64,000 bases of DNA from Massilia sp. CFBP 13721 (lineage in GTDB: Bacteria > Pseudomonadota > Gammaproteobacteria > Burkholderiales > Burkholderiaceae_D): contig NZ_JACYUY010000010.1 in the NCBI RefSeq assembly GCF_014842025.1, positions 53,233-117,232 of the forward strand, in the 5' to 3' direction. Numbering within the stretch: the first letter of the stretch is position 1; every line of letters starts with the position of its first letter. The notes beneath the pieces were generated by a model that searched no databases, was not told the origin of the DNA, and was given only the letters and a program-made list of their open reading frames with translations. This document shows positions 1-8,191 of the stretch, piece by piece. A program made the position numbers and the translations under genes.

Positions 1-1690
1 ATCGCAAATGCGGCCTTGGCGTTTTGCGCCGCTCCACCTTGGGCGCGCTGGCGTCGCGCCGGCCGTCCTTCAATACTTCGCGCATGTCGGGTTCGGCCAC
101 GCTCGACGAGCGCGGCGGCGGTTCGGGCGGCAGCACCGCCTCGTCGAGGCGGAAGGTCGCCACCGCGCGCGACAGGGTCAGGGCCTGCATCTGCAGGGTG
201 CGCGCGGCGTCGGCCGCCTCTTCCACCAGCGAGGAATTGCGCTGCGTGACCTGGTCCATCTGCACGATCGCCTCGTTCACTTCCGACAGCCCGCTGGCCT
301 GCTCGGCATTCGCGGAACTGATCTGGCTGATGATGTCGCCCACCTGCTGCACCGACATCGCAATCGTCGCCATGCTGCTGCCGGCCTGCGCGGCATACGC
401 CGTGCCGCCCTCGATCTCGGCCACCGACTGGTTGATCAATTCGCGGATTTCGCGCGCGGCGCTGCCGGTGCGCAGCGCCAGCGAGCGCACTTCGCCCGCC
501 ACCAGCGCGAAGTCGCGGCCATGTTCGCCGGCGCGCGCGGCGTCGAGCGCCGCGTTCAGGGCCAGCGTGCCTGTCTCCACCGCGATCGCATCGATCTGCT
601 GGGTGATCTCGCCGACCCGGCAGGCGCTGCCCTTGACCGACGCCATCGTCGTCACCAGCCGGTCGGCCACGTTCTCGCCCTGCTGGGCGACGCTCGATGC
701 CGATTCGGCGAGCCGGTTGGCGGCTTGCGCGCTGTCCGCGGTGAGGTGGACGGTGGCGGCCAGTTCCTGCATCGAGGACGCCGTGTGTTCGAGCGAACTG
801 GCGCGGAACACGGCGCGCGTAGTCAGGTTCAGGTTGCCGAGGGCGAGGTCGCGCGAGGCCGAACCGATCGAGCGCGCCGATTCGAGGATGGTGCGCAGCG
901 TGCCGTTCAGGTTGCGGATGCTGGCGTTCAGGGCGCGCGAGGTTTCCGCGATCTCGTCGTTGCCATAGACCCGCTCCTTGACCGTCAGGTCGCCGCTGGC
1001 CAGGTCGACCGCGGCGGCGCCGATGCTGCGGATCTCGTCGAGCAGCGCACGCCGCACCGCCACCGTGATGCGCAGCGAGACCGCGCTGGCCAGCACGATC
1101 ACCAGCGGCATCAGCCAGGTCATGGCGCGAAACTCGGCGGCGGCATTGTTCGACGCTTCCTGCGAGAGCTGTTGTTCGAGCTGGGCCAGCGCGTTCAGGC
1201 GCTGGGCGACGTCGGCAAACGCCGATTCCGCCTTGCTCATCGCATTCGCGCTGATCGACTGGTCGTCGCGCGCCAGTTCGATCACGTCGACCACGGCCTG
1301 CACGTAGCGGGCATAGGCGGACGCGGCGCCGTCGACGAAGCGGCGTTCGTCGCCGTTCAGGGGCGTCATGCGCGCCAGCTGCTGCAGGCCGGTGGTGGTC
1401 AGCGCATGCTGGCGGTGGATGTCGTGGATCAGCGGCTCGATCCGGCTTTTCGGGAAGCTGCCGCCGATCCAGGTTTGCAGCTGGTAGATTTCGGCGTGCC
1501 CGCGCTGGGCGCTGAACACCAGCGCGTTGGCGGCGCGCATGTGGCCCGCGCGGCGCCCGACGATGTCTTCCAGCGAGGCGTTCTGGCGCACCATCGCATA
1601 CCAGGCGCCGCAGGACAGCAACACCAGCAGCACCAGCACGACACCCGGGGCCAGCAGCAGTTTGGGGCCGATCTTCAGGCGCGAGAGCAT
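1..1690 (-). CDS. Methyl-accepting chemotaxis protein, C-terminus beyond window
   Basis: Transmembrane chemoreceptor that signals to CheA/CheW. The frame is open for 563 codons from ATG at 1690 and has no stop before the window edge, so the last residues are missing. TM1 is about residues 10-32 and TM2 about 190-207, enclosing a periplasmic region of about 155 residues. A HAMP-like stretch follows, then a long helical signalling domain. The hairpin tip near residues 360-385 is recognisable (ALNAALDAARAGEHGRDF, then LVAGEVRSLA). It departs from the usual FQTN and EQGRGFAVV forms at several positions. The ligand is unknown. The gene diverges from the DUF3108 gene. Family assignment is firm. Confidence 0.9.
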   Translation of the reverse strand, partial: MLSRLKIGPKLLLAPGVVLVLLVLLSCGAWYAMVRQNASLEDIVGRRAGHMRAANALVFSAQRGHAEIYQLQTWIGGSFPKSRIEPLIHDIHRQHALTTTGLQQLARMTPLNGDERRFVDGAASAYARYVQAVVDVIELARDDQSISANAMSKAESAFADVAQRLNALAQLEQQLSQEASNNAAAEFRAMTWLMPLVIVLASAVSLRITVAVRRALLDEIRSIGAAAVDLASGDLTVKERVYGNDEIAETSRALNASIRNLNGTLRTILESARSIGSASRDLALGNLNLTTRAVFRASSLEHTASSMQELAATVHLTADSAQAANRLAESASSVAQQGENVADRLVTTMASVKGSACRVGEITQQIDAIAVETGTLALNAALDAARAGEHGRDFALVAGEVRSLALRTGSAAREIRELINQSVAEIEGGTAYAAQAGSSMATIAMSVQQVGDIISQISSANAEQASGLSEVNEAIVQMDQVTQRNSSLVEEAADAARTLQMQALTLSRAVATFRLDEAVLPPEPPPRSSSVAEPDMREVLKDGRRDASAPKVERRKTPRPHLR

Positions 1691-1903
1691 GTCAGCGCTC
1701 CTCGGACGGGACAGGATGTACGGCGCTGGCGGGCGCCACAGGGGAATGCAGGTGCTGGAACATGAGAGCCTCGCAAGTCGAGAATGCGCGATATTTCCTT
1801 AACGCATTTGACGAATCTACGGCATCGGCCCGGCGCCGCCCTTGCGCTAAATCAACACCGTCCCGTGGGTGGACAATTGCAGACAGGTCGGTACACTAGC
1901 GCC

Positions 1904-2923
1904 ATGAACATTGCCGTCCACCTGGCCCGGCACCGGCGCCTGGCGGCGTGGGTCGGGCTTTCCCTGCTGTTGCACCTGCTCGCACTGGCCCTGATCGACA
2001 CCCTGGTCCGTTCTCCTGCGCCGCCGGAGATCGGCACGCCGCTGGCGCTGCGCCTCGCCGCCACGCACGCGGCCGCCCCGCCGGCGGATATGCAGCCGAC
2101 GCCGGAAGCGCCTGCATCGGCACCCACGGCGGCGCCCACCGAAGCGCCGACCGAGCTGCCGCCGACGCCGGTTGCCGTGCACCCGCGCACGCCTGTCGAG
2201 GATAGCGCCCCGGAAGCGCCATTGCCAGCGCCGGCCGGTCCCGCTGGCATTGCAGCGATGCCGATGCCCGGCCGCTACCAGGTCCGCCCGCCGCCTTCGG
2301 CGCGCCTGTCCTACGCGGTCACGCGCAGCGCACCCGGCCAGCCGGGCCTCGCCCGCGACAGCGCCAGCTTGGTCTGGGAAAAGAGCGGCGGCGCCTACCG
2401 CCTGCGCCTCGACGGCGTGCTGGGCAGCCTGCGCAGCGAAGGCGGCGAGGACGACGCCGGCATCGCCCCCAGCCAGGCAAGCCAGGAGCTGGCCGCCAGC
2501 GCGCAGACCACGCGCTTCGACCGCGAAGCGCAGCGCATCGAACACGGCGCCGCCAGTTCGCCGCTGCAGCTGGGCAGCCAGGACCGCGCCTCGGTACTGC
2601 TGCAACTGGCCGGCATGGGCCTGGCCGATCCGGACCAGCTGCAGGACGTGGTCGAGATCGTGGTCGCCGGCCCCGGCGGCGCGCGCATCGCGCGCTGGCA
2701 GGTCGTCGGCAAGGAAGCGCTGGATACCCCTGCCGGCGCACTGGCCACCGTGCACCTGGCGCAGCTGGCCGAACCCGGCGAAGCGCGCATCGAAGTCTGG
2801 CTGGCGCCGCAGCGCAATTGGCTGCCGGTGCAGCTGCGCGTCACCGGGGTTGACGGCAGCGTGGCCAACCAGGTCGTCACCGGCATCGAGACCGCATCGG
2901 TTGACGCTGCGCCCGCGTCCTAG
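1904..2923 (+). CDS. DUF3108 domain-containing protein
   Basis: A 339-residue protein of unknown function, probably anchored in the inner membrane. One N-terminal hydrophobic segment (about residues 14-33) precedes a Pro/Ala-rich linker (about 45-110). A globular domain with the DUF3108 pattern then runs to the end (RYQVRPPPSARLSYAV, later RIEVWLAPQRNWLPVQLRV). I chose the ATG at 1904 because it puts the membrane segment at the N-terminus; the in-frame ATG at 1784 adds 40 residues without character. No strong Shine-Dalgarno is visible. It ends tail-to-tail with the TonB-dependent receptor, the two stops sharing a CTAG. The Pro/Ala linker resembles periplasm-spanning linkers, but no TonB domain is visible. 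Confidence 0.75.
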   Translation: MNIAVHLARHRRLAAWVGLSLLLHLLALALIDTLVRSPAPPEIGTPLALRLAATHAAAPPADMQPTPEAPASAPTAAPTEAPTELPPTPVAVHPRTPVEDSAPEAPLPAPAGPAGIAAMPMPGRYQVRPPPSARLSYAVTRSAPGQPGLARDSASLVWEKSGGAYRLRLDGVLGSLRSEGGEDDAGIAPSQASQELAASAQTTRFDREAQRIEHGAASSPLQLGSQDRASVLLQLAGMGLADPDQLQDVVEIVVAGPGGARIARWQVVGKEALDTPAGALATVHLAQLAEPGEARIEVWLAPQRNWLPVQLRVTGVDGSVANQVVTGIETASVDAAPAS

Positions 2924-5082
2924 AGCGTCATTTCGAGCGTGGTGCGCAGTTTGACACCCTCCGGATAAAGCCAGCCGCGCTTCTCGATGCCGCCCGCCGG
3001 ATCGCTGTAACTCGGCTCGAAGAAGTTGTCCTCGCCGAGCAGGTTCGACAGGGCCACGCGCAGCTGCAGCTTCAGCGTGAACTTCCAGACCGCATAGGTC
3101 TCGAGGTCGGTGCGCGCATGCGAATAGAAGCCGCGGTTGGCCGCCACCCGCACCGGGCCGCCGCGCCGGTGCGCCAGGCTGGCGCCGGCCGACAGCGCCC
3201 CTTTCTGATAGTCGATCCCGAGGTTCGCGCTGAGCGGCGTCTGCTGCTCAGCGCGGTTATGCGGGCCGGGCACCGAGGCTACGCGCGACCAGTTGCGGCT
3301 GACGCTGGCGCGCAGGTCGATCGCCGGCAAGCCATCGCCGAGCGCCGACAGCGGGAATTTGGTCTCCAGATCGAGGCTGCGCATGAGCGCGCGGTCCTCG
3401 TTGAAGGGCGTGTAAATCCAGCGCAGGCCGTCGAAATAGATGCGGTTGCTGGTGTAGTTGTCGATGCGCCGCAGCGCTGTGCTGGCCGAGACCATCGCGC
3501 CTTGCGCCCAGTAATGCTCCCATGCCGCGTCGACGCCCCAGGCCAGTTCCGGCTTCAAGGCCGGATTGCCCTGGTAGTCGGCTTCGGTCGGACTGTTGTT
3601 CTCCCATTCCGCGCGCCGCGGCACCAGGCTGTACAGGTCGGGCGCCTTGTAGGTGCGGCTGACGGCGAGGCGGAACTGGTGGCCGGTCTGTTCGCCTTTT
3701 TCATCCGCCAGCTTCCACAATGACTGCACGATCGGGCTGAGGACACTCGACCGCACCCGGGTTGGCGCGATGGTATTGCCGTTGACGTGGGTGCGCACGC
3801 CTTCCCAGCGCGCGCCGAGATACACGGACCAGCGTGGCGTCACTGTCCATTCGTCCTGCGCGTAGGCGGCGGCGCGCAGCACGCGCGCGGCGAAGGTCTC
3901 GACCTCCGGCTGGCCCGGCGGCAGCACCCGTACCGCGTCGCGCTCGGTGCGCAGGTCCTGGCTCTCGTTGAAGCCGGCATCCCAGCCGATGGCCAGCACG
4001 TGCCGGGCGCCCGCCTGGCGCGCGAACTTGCCGGTGCTGGTCGCGCCCTTGGCACGCGTCCCGGTGCCGACGCTGCCATGCGTCGCCAGGCGTCCCGCCG
4101 CATCGAACCCGGTGCGCCGCACCAGCGTCTGTGCGCGTGTGCGCTCGACGCCGAGTTTGGTCTCGAACTTGGCGCCGGAGGCCAGCGCCCGGCTCCAGCG
4201 CAGGTCGGACTTGAGCATGCGGTCGTCGAACTTGCCGTAGGTGTGCAGGTCGGGAACCGGCGGCGCGCTGCCGATCGAGGTCGTGACCAGCCCGTCGGCC
4301 GCGTTGCGGAAGCTGCTGCCGTTGACCAGGCTTTCCCATTCGAGGCTGTCGCCGTTCTCCAGCGTCCACTTGAACTGGGGCGCGAGGTTGAGACGATTCA
4401 TGCGGCCGTTTTCCCCGGTCGCCGTGGCCCGGTCCAGGTCGACCACGCCGTCGGGCCGGGTATTGAGCTGGTAGCCGGTCCAGGTGCGGGACAGGCCATC
4501 GTGGTTGCCGCTGGCCACGAACGACCAGGACGAACGCTCGCCGCGGTCGGCCAGCTGGGTGCTGAAGGTCGGCCCGCGGAAGTCTTCCGACAGCAGGTAG
4601 CCGAGCTTGGCCTCGCGCTCGCGCTTGCGCACCTTCTTGCGCAGCACGAGGTTGATGGTGCCGGCCACCGACTCGGTCGAGAATTCGGCCGTGGCCGTGC
4701 GCAGCACTTCGATGCGCTCGATCATTTCGGGTGGCAGGCTGTCGAGCGTGAAGCCGGCCGGGGCGCGCACGCCGTTCACCAGCACCTGGGTATAGCCGCC
4801 GCCCAGCCCGCGCATGCGCACTTCCATACTGCGGCCGGAACCCGTGGTGACCGTCACGCCCGGGATGCGCTTGAAGACATCGAACACGCTGGCGTCGCCA
4901 TGGCGTTCGATCTCTTCGCGGCCAATCAAGAATTTCGAGGCCGTATCGTCGCGGCGCGGATCGTAGGCCGCTCCCTTGACGTCGACCCGGGCAATGGCAC
5001 CGTCAGCGGTTTGCTGGGCCAGGGCCGGGGCAGACAATCCGGCAAGGAGAATGACGAGATAACGGCGCTGCGGCAGCTTCAT
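2920..5082 (-). CDS. TonB-dependent outer-membrane receptor
   Basis: A 720-residue outer-membrane receptor for TonB-driven uptake of a siderophore, metal complex or other large substrate. A signal peptide ends near residue 22 (APALA-QQ). The plug domain covers about 45-155 (SVFDVFKRIPGVTV, then GGYTQVLVNGVRAPAG and PPEMIERIEVLR). The rest has the alternating pattern of a 22-strand barrel. The C-terminus ends in Leu instead of the usual aromatic residue. No substrate-specific partner lies next to it, so the ligand is open. Its promoter region is short because an IS element begins 134 bp upstream of the start codon. Palindromes in that stretch suggest regulation. Confidence 0.9.
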   Translation of the reverse strand: MKLPQRRYLVILLAGLSAPALAQQTADGAIARVDVKGAAYDPRRDDTASKFLIGREEIERHGDASVFDVFKRIPGVTVTTGSGRSMEVRMRGLGGGYTQVLVNGVRAPAGFTLDSLPPEMIERIEVLRTATAEFSTESVAGTINLVLRKKVRKREREAKLGYLLSEDFRGPTFSTQLADRGERSSWSFVASGNHDGLSRTWTGYQLNTRPDGVVDLDRATATGENGRMNRLNLAPQFKWTLENGDSLEWESLVNGSSFRNAADGLVTTSIGSAPPVPDLHTYGKFDDRMLKSDLRWSRALASGAKFETKLGVERTRAQTLVRRTGFDAAGRLATHGSVGTGTRAKGATSTGKFARQAGARHVLAIGWDAGFNESQDLRTERDAVRVLPPGQPEVETFAARVLRAAAYAQDEWTVTPRWSVYLGARWEGVRTHVNGNTIAPTRVRSSVLSPIVQSLWKLADEKGEQTGHQFRLAVSRTYKAPDLYSLVPRRAEWENNSPTEADYQGNPALKPELAWGVDAAWEHYWAQGAMVSASTALRRIDNYTSNRIYFDGLRWIYTPFNEDRALMRSLDLETKFPLSALGDGLPAIDLRASVSRNWSRVASVPGPHNRAEQQTPLSANLGIDYQKGALSAGASLAHRRGGPVRVAANRGFYSHARTDLETYAVWKFTLKLQLRVALSNLLGEDNFFEPSYSDPAGGIEKRGWLYPEGVKLRTTLEMTL

Positions 5083-5122
5083 GCTCCAGTGCTCCAGTAA
5101 AGTTGTTCGACTTGTCAGAACA

Positions 5123-5152
5123 ACTATATGCCACTAATGAGCAACATGTAAA
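5123..5152 (-). promoter_or_regulatory. Candidate promoter of the TonB-dependent receptor
   Basis: On the minus strand a TTTACA hexamer (5152-5147), an 18-bp spacer and TATAGT (5128-5123) make a reasonable sigma-70 promoter. Predicted transcription starts near 5116, giving a leader of about 33 nt. A dyad, AGTTGTTC and GAACAACT (arms 5101-5108 and 5118-5125), covers the -10 and start site and could be an operator or a leader hairpin. The identification is by eye. Confidence 0.45.
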
Positions 5153-5170
5153 CTTGATTTGGAACTTTTT

Positions 5171-5189
5171 ATTGCTATTAAATAGCAAT
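5171..5189. promoter_or_regulatory. 19-bp perfect palindrome upstream of the receptor
   Basis: ATTGCTATT-A-AATAGCAAT is a perfect odd palindrome, AT-rich in a GC-rich genome, about 20 bp upstream of the proposed -35 element. Its position suits a regulator binding site. It is not followed by a clear T-run that would make it a terminator. Confidence 0.4.
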
Positions 5190-5216
5190 TTAATCTTCCC
5201 AATGGGAGAATAAAAA

Positions 5217-5242
5217 GTCGCTGTCACCGTTCGCTATGGATG
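5217..5242 (+). repeat. Left terminal inverted repeat of the IS
   Basis: This 26-bp end contains GCTGTCACCGTTCGCTATGG. It differs from the right end at two positions (second base T versus G, and A versus G inside CGCTATGG). It abuts the target duplication at 5209-5216. Confidence 0.9.
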
Positions 5243-5303
5243 AGGATTGAACTGCTGAGCTGTTTCGTGGTCGAACCCGTATCGCCATCGATAGGGATCT
5301 GCC

Positions 5304-6278
5304 ATGAAAGCGCCAGGGTTCAAGAAGTGGTTCGCGGCTTTACCGACACTGAATCAGCCGCAGCGGCTACGGGTACTTGAGGCCTTGCGGCCGGCGGCCG
5401 GGCTGCACCAGCTGCTCGCGCTGATCGACCAAGTGCGCGGCCCCGTGCGCCGCTGCCCGCATTGCTGCTGTTCCGGCTGGCACCGTCATGGCCACGCGAA
5501 CGGCCTGCAGCGTTATCGCTGCCGCCAGTGCCGGCGCACCTTCAACGACCTCACCGGCACGCCGCTGGCAAGGCTGCGGCTGCGCACCAAATGGCTGGAC
5601 TACCTCTCTGCGCTGCTCGCGTCGCGCCCGGTGCGTGCAGCGGCAGAGCAGCTGCAAGTGCACCGCAATACCGCATTCAGATGTCGCCACCGTTTTCTCG
5701 AGCGGGTCAAGGACGACCGGCCCGTGTGCCTGAACGGCATCGCCGAGGCCGACGAAATGTTCCTGCTCGAATCACAGAAAGGGTCGCGCAAGCTCGACCG
5801 GGCACCGCGCAAGCGCGGCGGCGCAGCGGGCAGGCGCGGCATCTCGCGCGAGCTCGACTGCATCCTGGTGGCGCGCGACCGCAGCGGCCGGACAATCGAC
5901 GCCGCCACCGGGCGCGGCGCCCTGAACAAGGCGCAGCTCGAACGCCATTTGCTGCCTTACCTCGACCGGCAAGTGCTGCTGGTCACCGACGCGCATGCGG
6001 CCTACCGCGCCTTCGCACGTGCGCACGGCATTGCGCACCAGGCCGTCAATCTGCGCGCCGGCGAACGCATCCGGCGCGAGGCCGCGGGCGCTATCCACGT
6101 TCAGAATGTGAATGCCTATCACCGCCGCTTGCGTGAATGGCTGGCGCGGTTCCACGGCATCGCGTCGCGCTACCTGCCGAATTACTTGGGCTGGCGGCGG
6201 GCGCTCGATGGCGGCAAAGTGACTTCTGCAGGTCAATTGTTGCGCCTGGCGATCGGACCCATCCACAGCGAACGGTGA
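5304..6278 (+). CDS. IS1595-family transposase
   Basis: A 324-residue DDE-type transposase of the ISXO2-like group. An N-terminal zinc ribbon has Cys pairs at about 51/54 and 73/76 (CPHC, then CRQC). A helix-turn-helix region follows (VRAAAEQLQVHRNTAFRCRH). The catalytic domain shows the first acidic site in IAEADEMFLLESQKG, the second Asp in LLVTDAHAAYRAF, and the family's C-terminal signature HVQNVNAYHRRLREW followed by SRYLPNYLGWRR. The ATG at 5304 is the first good start. The C-terminus overlaps the right inverted repeat, as is common in compact IS elements. It looks intact. Confidence 0.93.
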   Translation: MKAPGFKKWFAALPTLNQPQRLRVLEALRPAAGLHQLLALIDQVRGPVRRCPHCCCSGWHRHGHANGLQRYRCRQCRRTFNDLTGTPLARLRLRTKWLDYLSALLASRPVRAAAEQLQVHRNTAFRCRHRFLERVKDDRPVCLNGIAEADEMFLLESQKGSRKLDRAPRKRGGAAGRRGISRELDCILVARDRSGRTIDAATGRGALNKAQLERHLLPYLDRQVLLVTDAHAAYRAFARAHGIAHQAVNLRAGERIRREAAGAIHVQNVNAYHRRLREWLARFHGIASRYLPNYLGWRRALDGGKVTSAGQLLRLAIGPIHSER

Positions 6279-6285
6279 CAGCGCC
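6260..6285 (+). repeat. Right terminal inverted repeat of the IS
   Basis: This 26-bp end contains AGCGAACGGTGACAGCGCC. It is the partner of 5217-5242 and abuts the second copy of the AATAAAAA duplication at 6286-6293. Confidence 0.9.
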
Positions 6286-6321
6286 AATAAAAAAGGACCC
6301 ACGTTTTACCATGAGTCCTTT
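6286..6321 (-). terminator. Probable prfC terminator, hit by the IS
   Basis: On the minus strand, 40 bp after the prfC stop, AAAGGAC (6321-6315) pairs with GTCCTTT (6298-6292). The T-rich run TTTTTTATT follows. The last eight bases of that run are the IS target duplication, so the element landed in the T-tract without removing it. The stem is only 7 bp with a 16-nt loop, so efficiency is uncertain. Confidence 0.55.
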
Positions 6322-6360
6322 CTGGCACCGGCGGCGAAGTTGCCGCCACAGTGAACGTTT

Positions 6361-8046
6361 TTAGCCCAGCTTGGCCGCGTGCTCGCGCGTCGCGTGGAAG
6401 GTCAGCTTCGGCCAGCGCTCCTGGGTCAGGCGCAGGTTCACGCCCGAGGTGGCCAGGTAGGCCAGGTTGCCGGCCGCATCGTAGGCGACGTTGTGGCCGA
6501 GCTGCGTCTCGAAGTCGGCCAGCGACTTCTTGTCGTCGCTCGACACCCAGCGCGCGCTGCTGATGCTGGAACCCTCGAACACGGCATCGACGCCGTATTC
6601 GTTCAACAGGCGGCTCGCCACCACTTCGAACTGGAGCACGCCGACCGCGCCCAGGATCAGGTCGGAACCGAGCACCGGCTTGAACACCTGCACCGCGCCC
6701 TCCTCACCCAGCTGCTGTAAACCCTTGTGCAGCTGCTTCATTTTCAGCGGATTCCGGATGCGCACCGTGCGGAACAGGTCCGGCGCGAAGTACGGGATGC
6801 CGGTGAAGGTCAGCATCTCGCCTTCGCTGAAGCTGTCGCCGATCTGCATGTTGCCGTGGTTCGGCAAGCCGATGATGTCGCCCGCGTAGGCTTCCTCGAC
6901 CTGCTCGCGCGAGGAAGCCATGAAGGTCACCACCGACGACAATTTCACTTCTCTGCCCAGCCGCAGGTGCTTGACCTTCATGCCCTTCTCGAAGCGCCCC
7001 GAACACACGCGCAGGAAAGCGATGCGGTCGCGGTGGGCCGGGTCCATGTTAGCCTGGATCTTGAAGACGAAGCCCGAGAACTTCGGCTCGGCCGGCTCGA
7101 CGGCGCGCACCGTGGCGTCGCGCTCGCGCGGACCCGGGGCCCAGTCGACCAGCGCCGACAGGATCTCGCGCACGCCGAAGTTGTTGATCGCCGAACCGAA
7201 GAACACCGGCGTCTGGATGCCGGCCAGGAAGCGCTCGAGGTCGAACGGGTGGCTGGCGCCGTGCACCAGCTCGACTTCCATTTTCAGCTGCTCGATCTCG
7301 AGCGGGAACATCGCGGCCAGCTTCGGGTTGTCGATGCCCTTGAGGATCTCGAAAGCGCCGTCGGCTTTCTCTTCGCCGGCCTTGAACAGCATGATCTCGT
7401 CGCGCAGCAGGTGGTAGACGCCGCGGAAGTTCTTGCCCATGCCGATCGGCCAGGTCACCGGCGCGCATTCGATCTTCAGCACCGATTCCAGCTCGTCGAG
7501 CAGTTCGAGCGGGTCGCGCGTTTCGCGGTCGAGCTTGTTCATGAAGGTGACGATCGGCGTGTTGCGCATGCGGCAGACGTCGAGCAGCTTGATCGTCTGC
7601 GCTTCCACACCCTTGGCGGCGTCGATCACCATCAGCGCCGAGTCGACCGCGGTCAGCACGCGGTAGGTATCTTCCGAGAAATCCTGGTGGCCCGGCGTAT
7701 CGAGCAGGTTGATCACGTGGTCGCGGAACTCGAACTGCATCACCGAGGAGGCGACCGAAATGCCGCGCTGCTTCTCGATGTCCATCCAGTCGGAGGTGGC
7801 ATGGCGGCCGCTCTTGCGGCCCTTGACGGTACCGGCGAGCTGGATCGCGCCCGAGAACAGCAGCAGCTTCTCGGTCAGCGTGGTTTTACCGGCGTCGGGG
7901 TGGGAAATGATGCCGAAGGTGCGGCGGCGTTCCACTTCGCGCGTGATTGCGGCGGCGGCGGTTGTGGATACAGGCGTGCTGGTAGCAGCGTCGGGCGTGT
8001 CGTCGCCAGGGACGCTTGCGGCGAGGATGTCAGGATCGTTGGACAT
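6361..8046 (-). CDS. prfC: Peptide chain release factor 3
   Basis: RF3 is a translational GTPase that removes RF1/RF2 from the ribosome after termination. The 561-residue product carries all G motifs: P-loop SHPDAGKTT near 48-56, RGISV, DTPGH and NKLD, then elongation-factor-like domains 2 and 3. The ATG at 8046 gives an N-terminal extension of about 35 poorly conserved Ala/Thr/Ser-rich residues compared with the 529-residue E. coli protein. A later start is possible, but no better start is visible. The gene stands alone between the IS and the pilY1 terminator. Confidence 0.95.
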   Translation of the reverse strand: MSNDPDILAASVPGDDTPDAATSTPVSTTAAAAITREVERRRTFGIISHPDAGKTTLTEKLLLFSGAIQLAGTVKGRKSGRHATSDWMDIEKQRGISVASSVMQFEFRDHVINLLDTPGHQDFSEDTYRVLTAVDSALMVIDAAKGVEAQTIKLLDVCRMRNTPIVTFMNKLDRETRDPLELLDELESVLKIECAPVTWPIGMGKNFRGVYHLLRDEIMLFKAGEEKADGAFEILKGIDNPKLAAMFPLEIEQLKMEVELVHGASHPFDLERFLAGIQTPVFFGSAINNFGVREILSALVDWAPGPRERDATVRAVEPAEPKFSGFVFKIQANMDPAHRDRIAFLRVCSGRFEKGMKVKHLRLGREVKLSSVVTFMASSREQVEEAYAGDIIGLPNHGNMQIGDSFSEGEMLTFTGIPYFAPDLFRTVRIRNPLKMKQLHKGLQQLGEEGAVQVFKPVLGSDLILGAVGVLQFEVVASRLLNEYGVDAVFEGSSISSARWVSSDDKKSLADFETQLGHNVAYDAAGNLAYLATSGVNLRLTQERWPKLTFHATREHAAKLG

Positions 8047-8130
8047 AGTCGAGCCCCATTGGCCCAGATAAAGAAAACCCTCGATTTTACCGATTCCGGG
8101 GCGCATCGTGTGAAGAGAATGTAGCGCGCC

Positions 8131-8165
8131 AAAGCAAAAGCGCGGCTGCATTGAAGCAGCCGCGC
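8131..8165 (-). terminator. Terminator of the minor-pilin operon
   Basis: The inverted repeat GCGCGGCTGC/GCAGCCGCGC (10-bp stem, 6-nt loop, arms 8140-8149 and 8156-8165) lies 27 bp past the pilY1 stop. On the minus strand it is followed by TTTTGCTTT. It closes the pilE-to-pilY1 operon. Confidence 0.8.
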
Positions 8166-8191
8166 CTGGAGAGCTTACCTATGGGTACAAG

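Larger units (their letters stand above)
5217..6285 (+). mobile_element. IS1595-family insertion sequence, complete
   Basis: A 1069-bp element with one transposase gene. The terminal inverted repeats are 26 bp each (5217-5242 and 6260-6285) and match at 24 positions. They are flanked by an 8-bp direct repeat AATAAAAA at 5209-5216 and 6286-6293. An 8-bp target duplication is characteristic of the IS1595 family. The matching repeats and intact gene suggest a fairly recent and possibly still active insertion. It lies between the TonB-dependent receptor and prfC. Confidence 0.92.

Noticed and set aside
8..1765. Long plus-strand open frame with Arg/His/Gly-rich translation
   Set aside because: It is antisense to the chemoreceptor, whose frame encodes a recognisable signalling hairpin. 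The composition is typical of shadow frames in GC-rich DNA.
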